Shown piece after piece: positions 5,937 through 12,590 of a stretch of DNA of 14,446 nt. The stretch comes from Minisyncoccota bacterium (lineage in GTDB: Bacteria > Patescibacteriota > Minisyncoccia > SW-4-49-11): positions 1 to 14,446 of the forward strand of contig JAHEOE010000024.1 in NCBI GenBank assembly GCA_018609785.1, in the 5' to 3' direction. The translations under genes were made by a program, and so were the position numbers. Below the pieces are notes generated by a model. That model was given only the letters and a program-made list of their open reading frames with translations. It was not told where the DNA came from and ran no database searches. Each line of letters opens with the position of its first letter. Within the stretch, counting starts at the first letter, position 1.

Positions 5937-7370
5937 CTACATCATGTAGACCTGAATAGCCTCCTGGCTTTCTTGAGAGACATCAATAACTACAAAGTAC
6001 TGAGAATCCGTCTCAGTGTCAAGCACCCCTCTGACTCGCTCCATAATGGAAGGATGATCTTTAGTTTCCGAAGGAGGAACATACACACCTCGCACTCCCC
6101 ATACCAAAGCGGTTCGGTAATAGTACGCCGTATTTGAAGTACATACAAACACCGGAACCCGCGTGCGGAACTGAGAGATAAACTCCGCAAGTCCATGTCC
6201 CTGAAAATCAAAAATCACAATGGCATCCGCTTCTGTTTTCCGGGCAAGATGCTGACCGCCATAAACCAGTTCCTTATGGAGCGTGTCCATATTCTCAAGT
6301 GTTTCTTCATCTTCGGGGGGTCGCTCATCATATTTGGAACGTTCCGTAGTCTCAATAATACGCTCCATCATCTCCACCGCCTCTTTGGGGTACTTACCGC
6401 CCGAGGTTTCTCCGGAAAGCATTACCGCGTCGGTATGATCAAGTACCGCATTGGCGACATCCGATACCTCCGCCCGAGTGGGACGCGGATTTTCAATCAT
6501 GGAATCAAGCATCTGAGTAGCCACAATTACCTGCTTACCATGCTCAATACACCGATTAATAAGATTCTTTTGGATAACCGGTACCTGTTCGGCCGACACT
6601 TCAATCCCGAGGTCACCGCGAGCAACCATAATTCCGTCCACTGCTTGCACAATCGCTCCGATATCCTCAAGTGCGCTTGGTTTTTCGATTTTGGCAATAA
6701 TATGGGGAAAGTACCCTCCTTCTTCAGTATTTTCATCTTCGCGAACCAAATCCCGCAGACGATCGATATCTTTATAAGAACGCACAAACGACATTGCCAA
6801 CAAATCAACTCCCTGTTTGAGTCCAAACTCCAGATCTTCTTTATCTTTGTCCGTTATCACGGGAAAGTCACTCGTGTTTCCCGGGAAATTAACTCCTTTA
6901 TGGGCTTTCACAACCGCATCGGTATGAGACTCACAAATAATTATATTACGTGCGGTGTCTACCTCTGTTACTTGTAAGGTAATTAATCCGTCTTCTATGA
7001 GAAGTTTATCCCCCGGTTCCACTGAAGTGGAAAGGTCATGATCCATCGGAATTAACGGGCCGTCCACCTCGATATCAGCATGGTCGGAAACAAATATGGT
7101 TTCGCCCATATGAATTTCCGTATCCGCAATATTTCCCACACGTACACGCGGACCCTGCAAATCTTGAAGAATCGCCACCGGCACTCCAAGCTCTTCACGC
7201 ACTTCTTTAATACGGGCAATCATCTCTTCGTATTCTTCATACGTTCCGTGGGAAAAGTTAAGCCGAAATACATTCACTCCCGATTGAATAAATGTAGTAA
7301 GCATACTCCGTCCGGACACACGCGGACTTAACGTAGCAATCATTTTGGTAAAGGACATCGGAATAGCCAT
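5937..7370 (-). CDS. pyk: Pyruvate kinase
   Basis: Converts phosphoenolpyruvate and ADP to pyruvate and ATP, the last step of glycolysis. At 477 residues it has the standard length without an extra C-terminal domain. Motifs in order: KMIATLSPR (9-17, the usual KIVCTIGPAS region), NFSHG (38-42), LQDLQGPRVRVG (68-79, the LQDLQGP variant), the B domain about 80-170, catalytic lysine 227 in AKIEKP, ARGDLGIE (250-257), TQMLDSM (285-291) and RPTRAEVSDVANA (296-308). In the C-terminal domain the usual fructose-1,6-bisphosphate loop (T.SG.TA) is replaced by DFQGHGLAE, so classical FBP activation is doubtful. It ends with TAG. The start ATG is 21 bases from the htpX stop and without a Shine-Dalgarno sequence; a second ATG four codons on is possible. 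Confidence 0.96.
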   Translation of the reverse strand: MAIPMSFTKMIATLSPRVSGRSMLTTFIQSGVNVFRLNFSHGTYEEYEEMIARIKEVREELGVPVAILQDLQGPRVRVGNIADTEIHMGETIFVSDHADIEVDGPLIPMDHDLSTSVEPGDKLLIEDGLITLQVTEVDTARNIIICESHTDAVVKAHKGVNFPGNTSDFPVITDKDKEDLEFGLKQGVDLLAMSFVRSYKDIDRLRDLVREDENTEEGGYFPHIIAKIEKPSALEDIGAIVQAVDGIMVARGDLGIEVSAEQVPVIQKNLINRCIEHGKQVIVATQMLDSMIENPRPTRAEVSDVANAVLDHTDAVMLSGETSGGKYPKEAVEMMERIIETTERSKYDERPPEDEETLENMDTLHKELVYGGQHLARKTEADAIVIFDFQGHGLAEFISQFRTRVPVFVCTSNTAYYYRTALVWGVRGVYVPPSETKDHPSIMERVRGVLDTETDSQYFVVIDVSQESQEAIQVYMM

Positions 7371-7391
7371 ATATATTTGAGTTTTATACGT

Positions 7392-8315
7392 TTACGACGT
7401 TGGTTGTTGAGACATATCCATCCCCATCAATGCTTCAATCCGCTTTTCCACCGGCGGATGGGAAGCAAATAATTTTGCGAGTTTATCGGTATTCATATTC
7501 AGCGGATTCATTAGAAACATATGTGCCGTAGCCTTACTTGCCGTCCGCACAGAGCTTGTATTCTGAGAAGATATTTTTCGAAGCGCGTCAGCAAGACCTT
7601 GCGGATAACGCGTCAAAAGCGCTCCACTGGAATCTGCTAAGAGTTCCCGTTTCCGAGAGATGGCCGCTTGCATCAGTTGAGCAAGAATGGGAGCGAGTAA
7701 TGCCAACACCAAACCGATAATAAACATTACAATCTTGCTCCACCCCCCTTCATCACTATCACCGCCAAAACCAAATAAAGCAAAATTCAAAAACCATTCC
7801 GCAAGCAATACGACCAAGCCGACTAACACCACGGCCACTGATTGAACCAACGTATCACGATTCCCGATATGAGAAATTTCATGCGCCAGAACACCTTCCA
7901 TTTCTGTTTTATTGAGGGCGTTCATAAGTCCCGAAGTTACCACAACCACACCGTGCTCGGGATTTCGTCCGGTGGCAAATGCATTCATGGCGCTATCTTC
8001 CATAACATAGACATCAGGCATGGGAAGACCGGCGGTAATCGAAATATTTTCCACCAAACGGTATATTTCATCTTCCTCACGGTTATCTCTGTTCACCGGA
8101 CGAGCGTTATGAAGAGATAAAACTATTTTGTCCGAAAACCAATAAGATCCAACATTCATTATCACACTTAATACCACTGCCGCAACAAATATCCAATAGG
8201 TCCCAAGGACCCAGCTGAATATCCATCCAATTGCTAGAACGACGCCAAGAAAAACCGCCATCAAAGACCACGTCCGCCGAATATTTTTTCCTTTTTCCTG
8301 ATATAAATTCCCCAT
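7392..8315 (-). CDS. htpX: HtpX-like membrane zinc metalloprotease (M48)
   Basis: Membrane protease that degrades misfolded membrane proteins. From the ATG at 8315 it has 307 residues. Hydrophobic segments lie at about 18-38 and 42-60, and two more at about 158-185 and 193-216. The zinc site HEISH follows GVLA (His and Glu at about 145-149), and the third ligand is Glu in SRKRELLADSS (about 224). FATGRNPEHGVVVVTSGL before the motif is typical of HtpX. An upstream in-frame TTG at 8324 would add three residues; I prefer the ATG because the family usually starts with a short M-x-x-LY segment. It directly follows lemA (21-base gap), a commonly conserved pair. Confidence 0.95.
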   Translation of the reverse strand: MGNLYQEKGKNIRRTWSLMAVFLGVVLAIGWIFSWVLGTYWIFVAAVVLSVIMNVGSYWFSDKIVLSLHNARPVNRDNREEDEIYRLVENISITAGLPMPDVYVMEDSAMNAFATGRNPEHGVVVVTSGLMNALNKTEMEGVLAHEISHIGNRDTLVQSVAVVLVGLVVLLAEWFLNFALFGFGGDSDEGGWSKIVMFIIGLVLALLAPILAQLMQAAISRKRELLADSSGALLTRYPQGLADALRKISSQNTSSVRTASKATAHMFLMNPLNMNTDKLAKLFASHPPVEKRIEALMGMDMSQQPTS

Positions 8316-8336
8316 ACTACGCAACCAAGACGCTGT

Positions 8337-8930
8337 TTAATCCTCTTTCGTGCTTTGATCCTCGGATTCGTCTTTGCCAAAGTTGACGTCCACGTTTTCT
8401 CGTTCGCTTGCTTCAGCTTCGAAATACTGTTCATCTTGGAATCCGAACCCGGGAGCGATAACATTGGCGGGGAATGTCTGCAACGAAGTATTGTAGTTCA
8501 TAACATTGCTGTTATAAAAGCGACGGGCGGCAAGAATTTTATCTTCGGTATCCGACAGTTCCCGTTGAAGTTCTTGGAAATTTTGACTTGCTTTCAAATC
8601 CGGATAATCCTCCGCAACCGCAAACAGAGACTTCAATGTATCCGAAAGCATGTTCTCGGCCTGATTCTTTTCTTCCACCGTCCCTGCTTGTTGAGCCTGT
8701 GCCCGAGCCTTGGTCACCTCTTCAAATGTCCCCCGTTCGTGCTCGGCATACCCTTTAACGGTCTCCACAAGATTGGGAATGAGATCGTGGCGCCGCTTCA
8801 ACTGAGCATCAATATCAGCCCACGCTTCTTGAATTTTCTGACGCAATCCAATCAAACGGTTATAAAGAAAAATAAGGTACCCACCAATCAGAACGGCGAT
8901 AATAATGACAACGATAGACACAGTAGACAT
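8337..8930 (-). CDS. lemA: LemA family membrane protein
   Basis: LemA proteins are membrane-anchored helical-bundle proteins of uncertain role that are often encoded beside HtpX. From the ATG at 8930 the protein has 197 residues: one N-terminal hydrophobic helix (about 4-25), then YNRLIGLRQKIQEAW, the family signature DAQLKRRHDLIPNLVETVKGY (about 42-62), long coiled helices, and ARRFYNSNVMNYNT (about 134-147) near the conserved FP..., ending in an acidic tail. A TTG 13 codons upstream is in frame, but the hydrophobic start and the promoter position favour 8930. It is the first gene of the minus-strand run. Confidence 0.95.
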   Translation of the reverse strand: MSTVSIVVIIIAVLIGGYLIFLYNRLIGLRQKIQEAWADIDAQLKRRHDLIPNLVETVKGYAEHERGTFEEVTKARAQAQQAGTVEEKNQAENMLSDTLKSLFAVAEDYPDLKASQNFQELQRELSDTEDKILAARRFYNSNVMNYNTSLQTFPANVIAPGFGFQDEQYFEAEASERENVDVNFGKDESEDQSTKED

Positions 8931-8957
8931 AGAAATTTGTATTAGATCTCTACATTT

Positions 8958-8986
8958 AGTATAGCTCAAGACACGTAACCATGCAA
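8958..8986 (-). promoter_or_regulatory. Promoter of the lemA-htpX-pyk run
   Basis: The minus strand shows TTGCAT, exactly 17 bases, then TATACT: a good sigma-70-type promoter. Transcription would begin near 8951, about 20 nt before the lemA ATG. A perfect inverted repeat, GTAACC (8975-8980) and GGTTAC (8989-8994), is centred on the -35 hexamer and could be a repressor site. It also lies just upstream of the divergent promoter at 9001. Confidence 0.7.
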
Positions 8987-9000
8987 TAGGTTACCTCAGA

Positions 9001-9029
9001 TTGCACAGCGATCTTGTATATGCTATCCT
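9001..9029 (+). promoter_or_regulatory. Promoter of the plus-strand secG operon
   Basis: TTGCAC, 17 bases, then TATCCT preceded by TGC (extended -10). Transcription would begin near 9036, giving a leader of about 24 nt before the ATG at 9060. It is back to back with the lemA promoter in a 129-base divergent spacer. Confidence 0.55.
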
Positions 9030-9059
9030 TTTTTAAAGAAGAACTACACATTTTTGGGC

Positions 9060-9422
9060 ATGCTTACCATTTTCTTTCGTATATTACTGAACGCAACGCT
9101 CCTGTTTTTAACCGCAAAGTTCGTTCCCGATATTTCTTTTGCCGTTTCCGGAGAACTGTCCGACGGGGAACTATTATGGATATATGCGCGAGCGGGAGTT
9201 GCCATGGCACTTGTAAACGCGCTTGTAACTCCTCTTCTCAAACTCCTGTTCTTCCCGCTTATTCTGATAACATTCGGACTGGCAAGTGGTTTACTGAATA
9301 TATTTGCTTTATGGTTCTTATCTCTTCTTTTACCAAACCTAACCATATCTTCCCTACTCGCCCTTCTTTATGGTACGGTTATTTTCAGTATCGGAAATAG
9401 TATTGTAAATCGTATTTTATAA
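9060..9422 (+). CDS. Phage-holin-family (PF04020-like) membrane protein
   Basis: A 120-residue integral membrane protein with four hydrophobic segments (about 3-20, 40-57, 61-83 and 98-117). The pattern LVNALVTPLLKLLFFPLILITFGL (about 51-74) and the closing IGNSIVNRIL fit the four-helix family annotated as phage holin family 4 or YvlD-like. In chromosomal settings these proteins are not known to act as holins, so the name should not be read as function. The ATG at 9060 is preferred over an in-frame TTG at 9054. It is the first gene of an operon with secG, 15 bases ahead. Confidence 0.85.
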   Translation: MLTIFFRILLNATLLFLTAKFVPDISFAVSGELSDGELLWIYARAGVAMALVNALVTPLLKLLFFPLILITFGLASGLLNIFALWFLSLLLPNLTISSLLALLYGTVIFSIGNSIVNRIL

Positions 9423-9437
9423 AATAATCACGTATAT

Positions 9438-9674
9438 ATGGAGACACCTTTACTTATTCTTCTTGCCATTGTTTCTGTCCTTCTTGTGACCACAATCCTT
9501 CTCCAACAAATGAGCTCGGGTATGGGCGGTGCCTGGGGTATGGGCGGCTCCGGAGGCGGAGGCTCATACCAAGCCCGACGCGGAGCGGAGAAATTTCTCT
9601 ATTACAGTACGATTGGTTTGATCGTAGTGTTCATTCTCTCCAGTATTGCATATCTTTTACTAATTAACGCTTAA
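9438..9674 (+). CDS. secG: Preprotein translocase subunit SecG
   Basis: SecG assists SecYE and SecA in protein export at the plasma membrane. The 78 residues show two transmembrane helices (4-22 and 55-75), LLQQ at the end of the first helix, and the family motif ARRGAEKFLYYST (46-58) before the second. The cytoplasmic loop is unusually glycine-rich (about 28-43). The stop at 9672-9674 is four bases before the GTG of the next gene, so the two are likely translationally coupled. Confidence 0.95.
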   Translation: METPLLILLAIVSVLLVTTILLQQMSSGMGGAWGMGGSGGGGSYQARRGAEKFLYYSTIGLIVVFILSSIAYLLLINA

Positions 9675-9678
9675 ATTT

Positions 9679-11451
9679 GTGAGTCCTCGCAAACGTTCCA
9701 AACCGGTTAATCTAAAGAAATCAACACCTTCAGCCAAGTCAGATCGAAAATCATCACAGTCTGATTCCGGGGAAAATTTTTCTTATCAAAAATCACAGTC
9801 TTCTCCTTCACAATCTTCTCAATCAAAAAAGAAACCGACTTGGATAATCGGTTTTGTCTTGGCGCTGTTTTTACTCGGCTTGCTGGGATGGGGCGGGTAT
9901 GAGCTTTACAAACAACTAACCACATCCGTACCCGCCGTAGGGGGCACGCTTACGGAAGGACTCACCGGACAACCTCAACGAATAAATCCGCTGTATACTT
10001 CTCAAAATCCGACGGACCGTGATCTGAGTTCCTTAATATATCCCTCTCTTTTCTCGTATTCAACGAACGGAAGTTTACAAAATGATTTGGTCAAATCCAC
10101 CAAAATTAGCAGTGATGCCACGACGTACACGTTTACGCTAAAGTCAAATCCTACCTGGGAAGACGGCACGCCGATCACCGCTCAAGATATCGCTTTTACC
10201 ATCAAACGTATTCAAAATAAAAACACCACTACTGATTTGGAAAACCTATTCCGAGATGTCGAAGTACAAATCCAGAACAAACAGACAATTACACTTAATT
10301 TACCGGATAGCTATTCTCCGTTCAAAAACCGTCTGACATTCGGAATTCTTCCCCAACATATCTGGAAAGATGTCCCCCCCTCTCAGATGAAAACCACCTC
10401 TCTTAACCTCAATCCCGTTGGCGGCGGACCATTTTCATTTGAACAATTGGAAAAATCAGATAACCGTATCACACGCTATGTGTTAACTCGTAACGAGTCA
10501 TATTACGGTAAAACACCATATATTGACACCTTTGTCTTCCGATTCTATCCGAATACTTCAGCGTTGATTTCCGCGTATAAAGAAGAAAATGTTGATACCA
10601 TGCTTCTTCGTACTCAAATTGCAGAATCTTTCCCCGACAGCCAGACTAACTCATTTGAGATGTCTCAGTACTTTGCCCTCTTTTTCAATATGGAAAAATC
10701 ACTTTTTGAAAATGATTCGATTCGCAAAGCTCTACGTTTAGCCATCGACAAGCCTCGTTTGGTTTCCAAGAATCTCAATGGCACCCCGCTTAACGGTCCG
10801 CTTACGGCAACCAACCAGTTCTATGTAAATCAGGACGACGCCTATGACCCTGAAACAGCAAAACAAATCTTATCGGATAACGGATGGAAAGATACACAGG
10901 GTGGAGATGGAATTCGTGAAAAAGGAGATGAACAAGCTTCCTTCACCATTGTGTATCGGGAAACACCACAAACCAAAGCGTTTCTTACCGATCTTCAAAA
11001 AGAAGCTAAAAATGTCGGTATTGAAATACGATTGGAAGGTGCGGACTTGAACACGCTAAGAACTGACTATATTCAATCTCAAGAATACGCATATGATGCG
11101 ATATATGCCGGACAAGCGCTCGAGATCTATCCCGATCCGTATATTTACTGGCATTCTTCACAAATTACCGAAACCGGATTTAATCTTTCTCAGTACAGCA
11201 CCATTGAAGTTGACAAATTCTTGGAAACCATCCGCACCAATACGGATCCTGATGTTGTCAAAGATAGCTTTACCAATTTTCAGAAAAAAATTCATGAAGA
11301 TATCCCCGCGTTGTTTACGCACAGTCGCAAAGGACAGTATTACGCTCACGAATATATAACCAATCTCTCTGTTTCCGCGGGTGCCGACACATCCACTCGG
11401 TTTAAAACCATTTCTGATTGGTACCTGGAGACCAAACGAGTGTTTAAGTAA
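9679..11451 (+). CDS. Family 5 extracellular solute-binding protein, membrane-anchored
   Basis: Related to DppA/OppA-type peptide-binding proteins (SBP_bac_5). The 590 residues begin with GTG and a 53-residue cytoplasmic tail rich in Lys, Ser and Gln, followed by one transmembrane helix (about 55-73) in place of a lipobox. The binding domain starts at GGTLTEGLTGQPQRINPLY (88-106) and includes LIYPSLFSY, TYTFTLKSNPTWEDGTPITA (family signature W.DG.P.TA.D) and IRKALRLAIDK. No permease or ATPase subunit lies nearby, so its ligand and partner are unknown; it could serve a distant transporter or a non-transport role. GTG is chosen because it is the first codon after secG and no ATG occurs before the conserved domain. 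Confidence 0.92.
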   Translation: MSPRKRSKPVNLKKSTPSAKSDRKSSQSDSGENFSYQKSQSSPSQSSQSKKKPTWIIGFVLALFLLGLLGWGGYELYKQLTTSVPAVGGTLTEGLTGQPQRINPLYTSQNPTDRDLSSLIYPSLFSYSTNGSLQNDLVKSTKISSDATTYTFTLKSNPTWEDGTPITAQDIAFTIKRIQNKNTTTDLENLFRDVEVQIQNKQTITLNLPDSYSPFKNRLTFGILPQHIWKDVPPSQMKTTSLNLNPVGGGPFSFEQLEKSDNRITRYVLTRNESYYGKTPYIDTFVFRFYPNTSALISAYKEENVDTMLLRTQIAESFPDSQTNSFEMSQYFALFFNMEKSLFENDSIRKALRLAIDKPRLVSKNLNGTPLNGPLTATNQFYVNQDDAYDPETAKQILSDNGWKDTQGGDGIREKGDEQASFTIVYRETPQTKAFLTDLQKEAKNVGIEIRLEGADLNTLRTDYIQSQEYAYDAIYAGQALEIYPDPYIYWHSSQITETGFNLSQYSTIEVDKFLETIRTNTDPDVVKDSFTNFQKKIHEDIPALFTHSRKGQYYAHEYITNLSVSAGADTSTRFKTISDWYLETKRVFK

Positions 11452-11462
11452 ATCCTTGGTAT

Positions 11463-12140
11463 ATGCGTGTATTCTATAATCCGGACATTCACGGAAGTTA
11501 TCTCTCCAAAGAAGAATCACATCATGCCATGCATGTTATGCGCTATACAGAAGGGGATACTCTTATCGGTTTTGACGGAGAGGGAACAGAATTTACGTTA
11601 CAAATCGTCGATGAACATAAGCAGTATGTCAAAGTGGACATCGTACATCAACAACATTTTCCCCTCCCGGGCTACTCCATCACGCTTATTCTCTCCCTCT
11701 TCAAACCGCAACGTCTGGAGTGGGCCCTGGAAAAGGCTACGGAAGTGGGCGTTACCACGTTCGTCTTCACTAGTACGGAATTTTCTCAACACCCGCTTTC
11801 TCTGGCCGAGAAAAAGTATGAACGGTTTCGTCGGGTGACAATCGCCGCCTGTAAACAGGCGGAGCGCCCCTATCTCCCGCACATTGCCATCCAACCGTTT
11901 GAGGAAGTACTCGAAAAACACGAGGGATTTGTAGGGCTTAAACGGAATGCTTCCCGTCTCTCGGAAATTACCCCTTCCCCCACGCTTTCCACCATGTTAA
12001 TAGGTCCGGAAGGTGGATTCAGTCCCGATGAAGAAAGACAAATTCTCCGGTCTTTCACTCCCTTAACCTTCGGCCCCTATATTCAAAGAGCGGACACCGC
12101 CGCTGTAGTCGGGCCCGCTCTGTTACTCAATGCCTCGTAA
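11463..12140 (+). CDS. rsmE: 16S rRNA (uracil1498-N3)-methyltransferase RsmE
   Basis: SPOUT-class enzyme that uses S-adenosylmethionine to methylate N3 of U1498 in the decoding centre of 16S rRNA. The 225 residues are slightly short (E. coli 243). Motifs: HHAMHVMRYTEGD (20-32) in the PUA-like N-terminal domain, LEWALEKATEVGV (85-97), ACKQAERPYLP (129-139), the knot-loop IGPEGGFSPDE (180-190) and RADTAAVVGPAL (209-220) in place of the usual R.ETA. It is the last gene of the plus-strand operon, 11 bases after the solute-binding protein, and converges on the aldehyde dehydrogenase. Confidence 0.96.
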   Translation: MRVFYNPDIHGSYLSKEESHHAMHVMRYTEGDTLIGFDGEGTEFTLQIVDEHKQYVKVDIVHQQHFPLPGYSITLILSLFKPQRLEWALEKATEVGVTTFVFTSTEFSQHPLSLAEKKYERFRRVTIAACKQAERPYLPHIAIQPFEEVLEKHEGFVGLKRNASRLSEITPSPTLSTMLIGPEGGFSPDEERQILRSFTPLTFGPYIQRADTAAVVGPALLLNAS

Positions 12141-12152
12141 GATACAAGCGTG

Positions 12153-12314
12153 TTCTTAGAGCCCATCTCAAAAATATTCTTTCGGAATATCTATCATACG
12201 CATATGAAGGCGACAGAGCGTATGAACGAATTTTGGGTATGGTGGGCCGTAGGCATTAAATGCCAGTGAATACGTCTCTGTCGCCTTCAATAATTTTGAG
12301 ATGACCTCTAGGAA
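12153..12314 (-). repeat. Palindromic intergenic repeat, copy 2
   Basis: Reverse-oriented partner of 3723-3891, placed just after rsmE. Terminal inverted repeats of about 26 bases match at 22 positions: left end TTCTTAGAGCCCATCTCAAA (12153-12172), and right end, read on the minus strand, TTCCTAGAGGTCATCTCAAA. Inside, GAAGGCGACAGAG (12206-12218) pairs with CTCTGTCGCCTTC (12276-12288). The small palindrome GGCATTAAATGCC sits near the tip, and ATATTC/GAATAT forms a side hairpin (12174-12190). It resembles a miniature inverted-repeat element, but no transposase is in the window. It could also act as a two-way transcript end for the convergent genes, although no T-run follows. Confidence 0.88.
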
Positions 12315-12339
12315 GAACTCCTCCGCCCCTTCGGGACAT

Positions 12340-12430
12340 CTCACTCTTTATCGAGAGTTCAACGATCACTTAAGAAACATTCTGTTTCTTACGACCTCTT
12401 TGCAGAGGCCTATCTTCAAATAGGACTGCC
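12340..12430 (+). repeat. Hairpin-chain module X, copy 2
   Basis: Homologue of 686-773 in the same orientation. Hairpins follow closely: 12343-12358 (ACTCT/AGAGT), 12371-12391 (TAAGAAACA/TGTTTCTTA, loop TTC), 12395-12408 (CCTCT/AGAGG, loop TTGC), 12409-12424 (CCTAT/ATAGG) and 12426-12438 (CTGCC/GGCAG, loop AAT). Compared with copy 1, the stems of the second and third hairpins have changed on both sides while pairing is kept, and the linkers TACG, CCTAT and AGGACTGCC are the same. Confidence 0.65.
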
Positions 12431-12477
12431 AATGGCAGAGTATAGTTGGACTGTTTTTCTATTCTTTAAAAAATCAG

Positions 12478-12590
12478 TACTTTCTGTGTTTTCCTCCTTT
12501 CTAAGGAGGAAAAGCCCGAAGGGAAAGGAGGATTCGTCGCTATTCAGTATTTGTATAGGAAATAACAGAGTTTTGAGATGCCCTCTACTT
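12478..12590 (-). repeat. Modules A and Y of the composite repeat, copy 2
   Basis: Reverse complement of modules A and Y from 629-840. Module Y (12478-12539) matches 778-840 at roughly nine bases in ten, including the inverted repeat TTTTCCTCCTT with its complement (12489-12513). Module A (12533-12590) ends in the family motif TTTTGAGATG (12571-12580) followed by CCCTCTAC. Those last bases contain the stop codon of the aldehyde dehydrogenase gene. The rest of the 444-base spacer 12141-12584 consists of the palindromic repeat and module X. I see no gene in it. Confidence 0.78.

Noticed and set aside
6195..6977. Plus-strand open frame of 260 codons opposite pyk
   Set aside because: Antisense to the conserved pyruvate kinase core; low-complexity translation with no domain.
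8931..8969. TTG start extending lemA by 13 codons
   Set aside because: The extension overlaps the promoter and its -10 box, and it would place polar residues before the N-terminal membrane helix.
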